Source of the DNA: VXYL01 sp965116345
GTDB taxonomy: Bacteria > Pseudomonadota > Gammaproteobacteria > Pseudomonadales > Azotimanducaceae
Length of the DNA stretch: 64,000 nucleotides
Direction of reading: 5' to 3'
NCBI GenBank assembly: GCA_965116345.1
Contig: OZ220680.1
Span: 2,914,001-2,978,000, forward strand
Numbering within the stretch: position 1 is the stretch's first letter; each line of letters begins with the position of its first letter. Below are positions 34,618 through 42,477 of the stretch, in pieces. A program made the translations under genes and the position numbers. Under the pieces are notes generated by a model. That model made no database searches and was not told the DNA's origin. It was given only the letters and a program-made list of their open reading frames with translations.

Positions 34618-36816
34618 CTACGTGGCAGCGGGTTCGCGGGTGGGTTCCAGCGGCAGCCGGATGCGGAACTCGGTGAACGTACCGACCTCGGAATCGACCT
34701 CGATGGCGCCGCCGTGGCGGGCGATGATGTCCGCGGTGAGCGACAGGCCGAGACCCGTGCCTTTGCCCGCGTCCTTGGTGGTCACGAAGGGCTCGAACAT
34801 GCGAGCGCGAAGTTCGTCGGCAATGCCGGGGCCGTTGTCGCGGATGCGGAACTCGACGGCATCCCCTAGGCGTTGGCTGCTGATGGCGAGTTCCGGGTCG
34901 TAGTCGTCGCCGACCGCCGCGCACTTCTCCTCGATCGCCTGGCAGGCGTTGGTGAGGATGTTGAGGAAGGCGCGGCTGATGTCCTGGGGCACGACTTCGA
35001 CCATGCCGACGTCCTCGGCCAGTTCGGTGTGCATGGTGATGTTGAACTCGGGGTTCTCGGCGCGTATGGCGTGATACGCGAGGTCGCGGTATTGCTTGAG
35101 CAGCCCATTCAGGTCGGTCTCGCGCCAGTCGCCGGGCTCCGCGCGGGAGTGTTCGAGCATGTTGTGCACGATGCCGTCTGCGCGTCCGCTGTGCTCCCGG
35201 ATCTTGCCCAGGTTGGTTCGCAGGTCGCCCAGGACCTCCTCAACTTCGTCCACCGTGTCCGGCTGGTTCTCCTTGACCTCGTCCAGGATTTCGTCGATTT
35301 CGTCGACGAGTTCCACCGAGACCTCGGCGAAGTTCTTGACGAAGTTCAGCGGATTCTTGATCTCGTGCGCGACACCTGCGGTCAACTGGCCGAGGGAGGC
35401 GAGTTTCTCCTCGGCGACGATCTGCTCCTGGGCCTTGTGCAGTCGCTCGAGGGCCTGTTCGAGATCCTTGTTCTTGTCGTCGAGTTCCTCGGCCAGTTTC
35501 TCGACGAGATTCAGGCGCTGGACTTCCAGAGCGTACCGACGGAAGACCTCCAAGGCGTTGGCCATGTCGGTAACCTCGTCGTTGCCGGACACCTCGACCG
35601 GGACCTCCAGGTCTCCCTCGGCCATGTCGCGCATGTTGTGCGCGAGGTCCACGAGCCGCCGAATTAGGTGCCGGCCGACGAACAGCCAACCGATGAGGAT
35701 CGCCCCGACGACGCTCATGGCGGTAAGGCTCGCCAGCAGCACGATGCCCATGTTGGCGGCATCCTGCGAGTCGGTGTTGACCTGGACGGCGTCCTCGTTC
35801 ACTTCCGCCACCAGGGTCTCCATGTCGGCAAGCAGCAGGACCGACGCCTCGTCGCCGTGGTCGAGGGCCTCGCTCTCGCGCTGCAGCCGTGCCAAGGTCT
35901 CGCGTCGCAGGGGAAACACGCCGTCCGTCGCCTGGCCGATCCCCACGAGGCGACGGAGATCCTCCACCAGATCTGCGTACTCGCCGCGGGAGGCCAACCG
36001 GTTGCTGACGCGGATGATGGTCTGCGCGGCACTCTGGAAACGCTCTTCGATCGGCCCGAGCAGATCCCGGTCGGCCAGAACCAGGGCCTCCCCGAGCAGC
36101 AGCCCGGCGGCGGTCGCCTGCTGGTTCAGTTGGATGAGGTCACGGTAGTGGGCGAGTTCGCTGACCCAGTCGCGTCCCGCAAGGGGTTCGACTTCGTCAT
36201 CGAGATTGCGCAGCCCGGCAACGAGAAAGAAGCCCTGGTCGTCGACGGCGGCGCCGATGCGGCGTTCCACACGTCGGTTGAGTTCCCCCAACTCGTCCAC
36301 GAGGCTGTCGAGTTGATCGTTGATGTCGAGACGCCGCCCCGAGGACTCCTGGATCTCCTTGAGCAACTCCTCCACGGTTTGCAGGCGTTGGGCCAACGCC
36401 TGGGCCTGTTCGCTGAACGACGCCCCCGCGCCGATCTCCGCCACCATGGAGAGGAGCTCGCGACGTCCATCGCGCACTTCGCTGGCGACCGTCTCGTGTT
36501 CTTCACGGGTTGCTGCGGAGACCATCCGCCCGACGCTCTTCACCAGGTTCGTACTCTGTCGGGCGACCTCCACGGCTCGGCTCAGGTTCGGGATGCTGTC
36601 CTCGGCGAGCCGCGACTGGTACTGCACGATCTGGTTCAGGAAGTAGTAAGCCACGAAACTGGCGATCGTCACCAAGAGTACGCTGCCGAACAGGCCGGCG
36701 TAGGTCTGTAGGCGAATCCCCACCCGTCTCGCGGGCTTGGCTTGTTCGAGCACAGTCGGGGAGGCGCTTTCCGCCGTCTGCCCGGAGGCATCCGGGGAAT
36801 TGTCCGAGTCGCTCAT
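34618..36816 (-). CDS. Membrane sensor histidine kinase with HAMP domain
   Basis: A 732-residue kinase. An N-terminal cytoplasmic tail (about 35 residues) leads to a first helix (YAGLFGSVLLVTIASFVAYYF), a long helical periplasmic sensor region, a second helix near residue 370, HAMP and coiled coil, then HisKA with H484 in TAGVAHEIKNPLNFVKNF and a HATPase domain (RIRDNGPGI, GTGLGLSL). It resembles kinases that work with solute-binding proteins. It is translationally coupled (ATGA) to the binding-protein gene just upstream. Confidence 0.9.
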   Translation of the reverse strand: MSDSDNSPDASGQTAESASPTVLEQAKPARRVGIRLQTYAGLFGSVLLVTIASFVAYYFLNQIVQYQSRLAEDSIPNLSRAVEVARQSTNLVKSVGRMVSAATREEHETVASEVRDGRRELLSMVAEIGAGASFSEQAQALAQRLQTVEELLKEIQESSGRRLDINDQLDSLVDELGELNRRVERRIGAAVDDQGFFLVAGLRNLDDEVEPLAGRDWVSELAHYRDLIQLNQQATAAGLLLGEALVLADRDLLGPIEERFQSAAQTIIRVSNRLASRGEYADLVEDLRRLVGIGQATDGVFPLRRETLARLQRESEALDHGDEASVLLLADMETLVAEVNEDAVQVNTDSQDAANMGIVLLASLTAMSVVGAILIGWLFVGRHLIRRLVDLAHNMRDMAEGDLEVPVEVSGNDEVTDMANALEVFRRYALEVQRLNLVEKLAEELDDKNKDLEQALERLHKAQEQIVAEEKLASLGQLTAGVAHEIKNPLNFVKNFAEVSVELVDEIDEILDEVKENQPDTVDEVEEVLGDLRTNLGKIREHSGRADGIVHNMLEHSRAEPGDWRETDLNGLLKQYRDLAYHAIRAENPEFNITMHTELAEDVGMVEVVPQDISRAFLNILTNACQAIEEKCAAVGDDYDPELAISSQRLGDAVEFRIRDNGPGIADELRARMFEPFVTTKDAGKGTGLGLSLTADIIARHGGAIEVDSEVGTFTEFRIRLPLEPTREPAAT

Positions 36817-37979
36817 CGCGTAGTCATCCGCGTGGCGGGTTGGACCTCTCCGTTGGCGTCGATCCTGGTCAGGAACACCTTGTCCGAACCTTGGTTGTCC
36901 CGCTCCCCGTAGCGTAGTTCGAATCCACCCAGGTCGATGGCCGGCGCGTGCCGAAGCGCTTGCAGGAACTCGTCAGGGGTGGCCCCGGGTCCCGCCAGGC
37001 GGAGTCCTTCCGCGACCACGCGGCCCGCGAGGTATCCCTCGAGGGAGACGAAGCCGGGTTCGGTGCCGGGGGACAGGGCCGCCAGCGCCTTGTGGTACTG
37101 GGCGACGACGGATACGCGCGTGTCGTCGGGGAACGGTACGACCTGGGTGATGTACACACCCTCTCCCTGGAGTCCGAGTTCTTCCGCCAGAGTCGACGTG
37201 CCCACGAACGAGATGTTGACGAACACCGGATTCCATTCCAGGCGCCGCGCCCACCTGATGAGCGCGGCGGCCGGCTTGTAGGCGCCGATGATGATCACGG
37301 CCTGCGGATCGAAGCGTGCCAGATCGAGCAGGGCCACCTTGACGATCTCGGTATTGCGCGGATAGTGCGCCTCGCCGGCCAGACGCAGATTGCGAGCGTC
37401 GAGCGCCCGGCGCACCCCCGCCAAGCCGGCCCGTCCGTAGGAGTCGTCCTGGTAGAGGATGCCGATTCGGTCGAAGCCGAGATCCTGGGTCAGCCGCTCG
37501 ACGATCTCGGCGGTCTCCTGGAAGTAGGAAGCACGCACGTTGACGACGTTTTCGTGCTCGTCGGCCTGGCGTAGGAACTCGGCCCCGGTGAACGGCGCGA
37601 CGTACGGCACATCGGCTTCGCTTGCAACGGGCTGCGCTGCGCGGGAGGTGGGGGTGCCGACGGCGCCGACGAGGCCGAACACGTCGTGTTCTTCGATCAG
37701 CTTGCGCGTGTTCGCCACGGCGGCTTCCGGTTCGTAAGCGTCGTCGAGGGACATGAGCGACAGGCGTCGTCCATGGACCCCGCCGTTGGCGTTGACTTCC
37801 GCGAATGCGGCGCGGAGCCCAAGCTGCATGCCCAGGCCGAGTTCCTGGGCGGGACCGGTCAAGGCGGCGGATTGGCCGAACTGCACCTCCTCGGGATCGG
37901 AAGCCGACGTCGTCTCGCGATCCGCTGCCGCGGCGCCGACCGCGAAGGCCGCGAGGCACGACCAAGCGAGATATTGCAT
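36813..37979 (-). CDS. Periplasmic binding protein, Leu/Ile/Val type
   Basis: A 388-residue type I periplasmic binding protein. The signal peptide is MQYLAWSCLAAFAVGAAAAD. The mature part opens VQFGQSAALTGPAQELGLGM and contains LVGAVGTPTSRAAQPVASEA and IGILYQDDSYGRAGLAGVRR, typical of amino-acid or amide binding proteins (Peripla_BP_6). No permease or ATPase is nearby. With the kinase gene overlapping its end, it is more likely the ligand sensor for that kinase than part of a transporter. Confidence 0.88.
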   Translation of the reverse strand: MQYLAWSCLAAFAVGAAAADRETTSASDPEEVQFGQSAALTGPAQELGLGMQLGLRAAFAEVNANGGVHGRRLSLMSLDDAYEPEAAVANTRKLIEEHDVFGLVGAVGTPTSRAAQPVASEADVPYVAPFTGAEFLRQADEHENVVNVRASYFQETAEIVERLTQDLGFDRIGILYQDDSYGRAGLAGVRRALDARNLRLAGEAHYPRNTEIVKVALLDLARFDPQAVIIIGAYKPAAALIRWARRLEWNPVFVNISFVGTSTLAEELGLQGEGVYITQVVPFPDDTRVSVVAQYHKALAALSPGTEPGFVSLEGYLAGRVVAEGLRLAGPGATPDEFLQALRHAPAIDLGGFELRYGERDNQGSDKVFLTRIDANGEVQPATRMTTR

Positions 37980-37995
37980 CGTGGCGGGGGCTCGG

Positions 37996-39168
37996 CTAAT
38001 CCGAACGCGTGCTGTTCAGTCGCAGCGCCATGCAGGTCATGTCGTCGAACTGCGCGACCCCGCCGGCGAACTCCTCAACGGCATTGACGATGGCTTCGAC
38101 GGTGTCGGCTGCCCCGGCGCCGCTACCGGCATCGCTAAGGTCGTGCAGCAGGTCGTCGAGACGCTGCTCGCCGTATTCCTCCTCGGCGGCGTTACAGGCT
38201 TCCGTGATCCCATCGGTATAGAGGAAGAGGGTGTCGCCGATTTCCAGTGGCAGTTCGGCGTCGTGGAAATCATGGTCGAGCGCGATGCCCAGGGCGATGT
38301 CGTCGGTGGCCGGAACTTCCTGGACGTCGCCGCCTCGCACCAGGCGGGGTGGGTTGTGCCCGCCGTTGCAGTAGACCAGGTGCCCGTCACGGAGGTCCAA
38401 CACCGCGTAGAACAGCGTCACGAACATGCAGGCGTCGTTTTCCTGGCTGATGAGCTCGTTCACCTCGTGCAGACATTTCGCGGGTGAGGCGTGGTTGCGC
38501 GCCGCCGCCTTGAGCAGTGCCCGGCTGACCATGGTGAACAGCGCCGCCGGGATGCCCTTGTCCGAGACGTCCGCGATGACGAGCCCCATGCGGTCCTCGT
38601 CGAGACTGAAGAAGTCGTAGAAGTCGCCGCCGATTTCCCGCGCGGGCGTCATGCTGGCGTGCACGTCGAATTGTTCCGTCACCGGCAGCGCGGCCGGCAG
38701 AACCGCCGTCTGCACCTGGCTCGCGACCACGAGTTCCTGTTTCAGGGCGGTCAGGCGGTCGCGGGACGCGAGGGCGTCCTGAAGCATCTCGATGTGCCGC
38801 AGCGTCTTCTCGATGGTGACCTGCAGGTCATTGAAGTCGATGGGCTTGGTGACGAAGTCGAAAGCACCGCGATTCATGGCGGTGCGGATATTGGCCATGT
38901 CCCCGTAGGCGGAGACGATGACCGCGCAGACATCCGAATTGTCCGATTTGAGTTGGCTCAGGAGGGTGAGTCCGTCCATCACCGGCATGTTGATGTCGGA
39001 CAGGACCATGCGGATGTCGGGGTACTCTTCGAGCTGTGCCAACGCCTCCTTGCCGTTGTGCGCGAAAACGAACTCGAACTCGCCCTGACGGATACGGCGA
39101 CGGAACCGCTGACGCACGAGCAGTTCGAGATCTTCCTCGTCGTCGACAACTAGAATTCGCGCGGACAT
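37996..39168 (-). CDS. Response regulator with PP2C (SpoIIE/RsbU) phosphatase
   Basis: A 390-residue output protein. A receiver domain (residues 1-120) has ARILVVDDEEDLELL, the phospho-Asp in MVLSDINMPVMDG and the conserved Lys in FVTKPIDF. A linker helix leads to a SpoIIE-type PP2C phosphatase with GGDFYDFFSLDEDRMGLVIADVSDKG and NGGHNPP. It would dephosphorylate the STAS protein encoded next door when the receiver is phosphorylated. The ATG at 39168 was preferred over a TTG four codons earlier. Confidence 0.92.
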   Translation of the reverse strand: MSARILVVDDEEDLELLVRQRFRRRIRQGEFEFVFAHNGKEALAQLEEYPDIRMVLSDINMPVMDGLTLLSQLKSDNSDVCAVIVSAYGDMANIRTAMNRGAFDFVTKPIDFNDLQVTIEKTLRHIEMLQDALASRDRLTALKQELVVASQVQTAVLPAALPVTEQFDVHASMTPAREIGGDFYDFFSLDEDRMGLVIADVSDKGIPAALFTMVSRALLKAAARNHASPAKCLHEVNELISQENDACMFVTLFYAVLDLRDGHLVYCNGGHNPPRLVRGGDVQEVPATDDIALGIALDHDFHDAELPLEIGDTLFLYTDGITEACNAAEEEYGEQRLDDLLHDLSDAGSGAGAADTVEAIVNAVEEFAGGVAQFDDMTCMALRLNSTRSD

Positions 39169-39191
39169 GGTACTTCCCAAGTGCTTGGCGG

Positions 39192-39542
39192 CTAAATGGC
39201 CCCGAGAGCCTCGTCTCGGGTGCCGTGAACGTTGAGGATCTTGTCGAAGCCGGTGATCTCGAAGACCTGCTTGATCTGTTCCGAGAGGCCGCAGAAAAGC
39301 GCCTTGCCACCGTGGCTCTGCAGATCACGCGCTGCCATCAGGAACACCCGTAAGCCGGCACTGCTGATGTAGCTCAGATCGATCAGGTCGAAAACCACGG
39401 TCGTCTGGCCCGCCTCGAGTCTCTCGCGCACGGCACCCTGCAGGGTCGCCACGTTGGTTCCGTCGACACGACCCGTCGGACAAAGGATGACCGCCTTGTC
39501 GTGCTCGTCACTTGTCACGGACAGTGGTGTGTTGTTTGCCAT
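39192..39542 (-). CDS. STAS-domain anti-sigma factor antagonist (RsbV/SpoIIAA-like)
   Basis: A 116-residue STAS protein. The phosphorylatable serine is in LSYISSAGLRVFL (Ser60/61). In partner-switching systems the dephosphorylated form captures the anti-sigma kinase. Its gene lies between the phosphatase and kinase genes, all on one strand, so all three parts of the switch are present. Confidence 0.92.
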   Translation of the reverse strand: MANNTPLSVTSDEHDKAVILCPTGRVDGTNVATLQGAVRERLEAGQTTVVFDLIDLSYISSAGLRVFLMAARDLQSHGGKALFCGLSEQIKQVFEITGFDKILNVHGTRDEALGAI

Positions 39543-39547
39543 GGGTC

Positions 39548-39976
39548 CTAGGTCTCCAATTTGATTCGCATGGTGATGCGGTTGATCTCGCCGTCGCGCT
39601 CGTAGAACGAGTCGTCGGTGAACTGCTTCACAAGAAAGACGCCAAGGCCGCCGATGGGGCGATCATCCAGTGCCTGACCGGTGTCCGGCTGGGGTGCCTC
39701 TTCGAAAGGGTCGAACGCCGGACCATTGTCCTCCAGTTGCGCCTCCACGGTATCGCCGTTGCGCGACAGGCGAAGGCACAGCAACGGGGCGTCGACGTCT
39801 GGCAGGCTGTAGCTGATGCTGTTGGTGATGAGTTCGTCGAGAACCAGATTCAGGTTGAATGGGACCGAATCACCGAGGGACTCGCGCTCCGCAAACTCCT
39901 CGACCGCCTCCGCCAATGCCGTGAGCGCCGCAGTCAACTCCGGGTGCAGACTGATGTCTACATCGTTGGTGGGCAT
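39548..39976 (-). CDS. Anti-sigma serine kinase (RsbW/SpoIIAB-like HATPase)
   Basis: A 142-residue GHKL ATPase. The N-box is FNLNLVLDELITNSISYSLP, the G1 box is EDNGPAFDPFEEAP, and GGLGVFLVKQFTD is the G2 box. It would phosphorylate the STAS protein and hold an unknown target. The target sigma factor or other partner is not in the window. The ATG at 39976 is the family-like start; the open frame upstream is not coding in character. Confidence 0.9.
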   Translation of the reverse strand: MPTNDVDISLHPELTAALTALAEAVEEFAERESLGDSVPFNLNLVLDELITNSISYSLPDVDAPLLCLRLSRNGDTVEAQLEDNGPAFDPFEEAPQPDTGQALDDRPIGGLGVFLVKQFTDDSFYERDGEINRITMRIKLET

Positions 39977-40125
39977 TCGCTTCTGCCGCCACAAGGCGCT
40001 AGAAGCATAGTAAAGCACAAAGCCGCTGAGGTTGCGGTTGCCGTTCAACCCGTTGGCGTTCGCGCCGGGAGAGTCGGCACGGGAGCCGGGGTCGGGCAAG
40101 TTGGGTTCGCCTTTGCGATGCTCGT

Positions 40126-40153
40126 TGTATAGAGGATATACAGGGCTGTACAA
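40126..40153. promoter_or_regulatory. LitR/CarH-type operator upstream of the MerR gene
   Basis: TGTATA-GAGGA-TATACA (40126-40142), followed by TGTACAA (40147-40153), lies about 30 bp before the GTG of the MerR gene. Such TGTACA-type dyads are the operators of LitR and CarH-like MerR regulators, so autoregulation is likely. Confidence 0.5.
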
Positions 40154-40182
40154 TCGGCCGTCCGGTTTCGGCTGGACAGGCC

Positions 40183-41049
40183 GTGGAAGACCTCTACAGG
40201 ATCGGTGCAGTGGCCAAGCGCACGGGCATCAGCCCCGAGTGCCTGCGTGCCTGGGAACGTCGCTACGGACTGGAACCCGCCGACCGTGCGGGTAGAACCC
40301 GGTTCTACAGTCAGGCTCAAGTCGACCGGCTGCTCGCCGTCAAGGCGCTGCTTGACCAAGGCCACCCCGTCAGCCAGGTGATTCGACTCGGGGACGACGA
40401 ACTGCACAGACGCCTCAGCCCTTCAAAAGACCGTCCCCTCGTCAAAAGTGAACCAAGGGTGGGCCTCGTCGGCGGGCAGCTTCTGCTGGCCCATCGGGAA
40501 GCCACCGACCAGGCGGTGAGGGTGGTCGCCGAGTGGGCCAGCGCGGCAGACTTGGCGGCCGATCGAGATGCTCTACCCGAACTCGATTGCGTCGTCGTCT
40601 ACGTTCCGACGCTGGATCCTCAATATATTGAAACAATTGAAGAACAATTGCCTGGAATCCGTTTGGTCGTTGCCTTCAAGTACGCCACGTCGGCGGATCT
40701 CGAACGCTGTCGGAGTGAAGGTCGGCCGCTGCTTCGGTGGCCGGCGGAATGGTCTGCGTTGGAACGGCGGGTGTTTGCGACTTCACCACGACGTCCCTCG
40801 ATCTCCCGCTACAACGATGAGCAACTCGTTCACATCGCCCTCATGGCCTCTCGTGCGTCCTGCGACTGCCCGCGGCATCTGGTCGAATTGGTGACGGCGC
40901 TCAACGACTACGCCGCGCACGCCCGGCGTTGCGCCAGCGACGGCAATCATCGGGCGGTCGATGAAGCCCTGTCTGCGGCGCGCGCGGGTTTGGAAGATTC
41001 GCTGCGGGCCTTCGTTGAAGTGCACGGTCTGCTTGCGACGGCGAATTGA
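40183..41049 (+). CDS. MerR-family transcriptional regulator, LitR/MlrA-like
   Basis: A 288-residue regulator. The N-terminal MerR helix-turn-helix is YRIGAVAKRTGISPECLRAWERRYGLEPADR. The C-terminal half has the fold order of LitR/CarH sensors (helical part, then an alpha/beta part with VVVYVPTLDPQYIETIEEQLPG). The B12-binding DxHxxG motif is absent, so it is not expected to sense cobalamin or light the way CarH does. It starts at GTG 40183 and is divergent from the partner-switching genes. Confidence 0.82.
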   Translation: MEDLYRIGAVAKRTGISPECLRAWERRYGLEPADRAGRTRFYSQAQVDRLLAVKALLDQGHPVSQVIRLGDDELHRRLSPSKDRPLVKSEPRVGLVGGQLLLAHREATDQAVRVVAEWASAADLAADRDALPELDCVVVYVPTLDPQYIETIEEQLPGIRLVVAFKYATSADLERCRSEGRPLLRWPAEWSALERRVFATSPRRPSISRYNDEQLVHIALMASRASCDCPRHLVELVTALNDYAAHARRCASDGNHRAVDEALSAARAGLEDSLRAFVEVHGLLATAN

Positions 41050-41109
41050 CGTCGGGGCGATCCCTCGTCGGCCTCCGGGGAGCGAAGCAGAAAAACACAG
41101 GAAGGGGTG

Positions 41110-41138
41110 TTGACACGCGCCGCTTTGTACTGTACAAG
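41110..41138 (+). promoter_or_regulatory. Promoter with overlapping LitR-type operator
   Basis: TTGACA (41110-41115), a 17-bp spacer, then TACAAG (41133-41138). The dyad TTGTACTGTACAA (41125-41137) covers the spacer and -10 box, the usual place for a MerR-family operator. The promoter points rightward, where no ordinary gene follows on this strand for 1.3 kb. Confidence 0.55.
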
Positions 41139-41149
41139 TCTTGGACACT

Positions 41150-41239
41150 ATGAGTTCTTGGCGCGAATGGCAGCTTTTGATCCTCCCTGTATCTCTAGTG
41201 TCCTTCCCCCTTGAAGGCTGCCTCCAGCGGTCCTCGTGA
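41150..41239 (+). CDS. Possible 29-residue peptide downstream of the LitR-type promoter
   Basis: The ATG at 41150 opens 29 codons with a Trp/Leu-rich middle (MSSWREWQLLILPVSLVSF). It starts about 5-7 nt after the expected transcription start, with no Shine-Dalgarno, so a non-coding RNA is at least as likely. It ends inside the hairpin that follows. Confidence 0.2.
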   Translation: MSSWREWQLLILPVSLVSFPLEGCLQRSS

Positions 41240-41246
41240 CCGCTGG
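41224..41246 (+). terminator. Hairpin ending the orphan transcript
   Basis: CCAGCGGTC (41224-41232), loop CTCGT, GACCGCTGG (41238-41246): a perfect 9-bp stem about 90 bp after the predicted start. No T-run follows, so termination is a guess; it would define an RNA of about 100 nt. Confidence 0.4.
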
Positions 41247-41300
41247 CGCGCCCCTTAACTCTCAACACCGATCCCAGCGGCGGTCCAAGCCCGCCGCCGG

Positions 41301-42314
41301 TCACGTTGTCAGCAACCGGAGCGCGGTTTCGGCACGTTGGTGGATGTTCCGCTTGTACCCCTCCAGATCGAAGTCCTGGTCGCCCATCGCACCGACCAGA
41401 TAGCGTTTGTAGACGCCCTGCATGATGGCGCCCAGACGCCAGTGGGAAAACGCCCGGTAGTAGTTGATGCGTGAGAGGTCTCGACCGGTACGCTGTTCGT
41501 AGATCTCGCGCACGTAGGAACGGGCGGGGAAGCCGCCGATCCCCATAGGGCTCACTTCGGCCCCTGCCTCGCCGGGTTCCGCCCAGTTGTTCAGCAGGTA
41601 GCCGACGTCCGCCAAGGGGTCTCCCAGGGTACACAGCTCCCAGTCGAGCAGGGCCGCCATCTGACCGTCGGCGATGATCATGTTGCCGATGCGGTAGTCG
41701 CCGTGGACGATGGAATAGCCGATCTGCTCGGGCATGTGCTCGTGCAGCAGGCGTTCGCTCTCCTCCATCTCGGGGATCTCGTGGGTTTTGGTGGCTTCCC
41801 ACTGCTTGGTCCAGCGCTTCAGTTGGCGTTCGAGGTAGGCCTCTCGGCGGGCAAGCTCGCCGAGACCCACATCCTCCGGATCGGTGTTGTGCAGCTTGGC
41901 AAGCACTTGGACGATGTGTTCGCCGGCGGTGCGCCGTTCGTCCACGGGTATCGAGGATGTCGCCCCGGCGTTGTGGGGCACCGTGCCCTCGACGAACTTC
42001 ATCAGGTAGAACGGCGCGCCATTGACGGCCTTGTCCTCACACAGTCCGAAGGTTGCCGGTACCGGAACTTCGGTGCCCGCCAAGGCCGATACGATGCGGT
42101 GCTCGCGGGCCATGTCGTGGGCGCTTTCCAGGATGTGCCCCAAGGGCGGACGCCGGAGCACGTAGGCAGCGCCCGCGGTGTCGACGAACTTGTACGTGAG
42201 GTTCGAATGGCCGCCGGCGATGAGCGCGAATTCGAGCGGTGGCTGCAGGCCCTCGATCCTGTCGCCGACCCAAGCGGTCACGTTCTCGCTGTCGATGCCT
42301 TCCACGGCTGCCAT
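41301..42314 (-). CDS. Phosphotransferase family protein (ACAD10/11-like)
   Basis: A 337-residue APH-fold protein of the group often found beside acyl-CoA dehydrogenases. The N-terminus has FALIAGGHSNLTYKFVDTAG and YVLRRPPLGHILESAHDMAR; the catalytic loop is SIVHGDYRIGNMII and the Asp is in LLDWELCTLGDPLADVGYLL. In eukaryotic ACAD10/11 this domain phosphorylates 4-hydroxy fatty acids; a similar role is an inference. It is distinct from the APH-like gene at 29.9 kb. Confidence 0.85.
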   Translation of the reverse strand: MAAVEGIDSENVTAWVGDRIEGLQPPLEFALIAGGHSNLTYKFVDTAGAAYVLRRPPLGHILESAHDMAREHRIVSALAGTEVPVPATFGLCEDKAVNGAPFYLMKFVEGTVPHNAGATSSIPVDERRTAGEHIVQVLAKLHNTDPEDVGLGELARREAYLERQLKRWTKQWEATKTHEIPEMEESERLLHEHMPEQIGYSIVHGDYRIGNMIIADGQMAALLDWELCTLGDPLADVGYLLNNWAEPGEAGAEVSPMGIGGFPARSYVREIYEQRTGRDLSRINYYRAFSHWRLGAIMQGVYKRYLVGAMGDQDFDLEGYKRNIHQRAETALRLLTT

Positions 42315-42477
42315 GGTGTCCCCTATCCCTCCTGAGGCTTGACTCTTAACCGTTTCGGCCGTGGCCCGTCAACAATCCTCTGTCGAGGCACCGCCTAGCG
42401 GCTGGACGCTTGTGGGCGCGCAGATACATCATTACAAGTGTGTTCGACCACTAGGCCAACCCCAAGTGTGTACCAGC

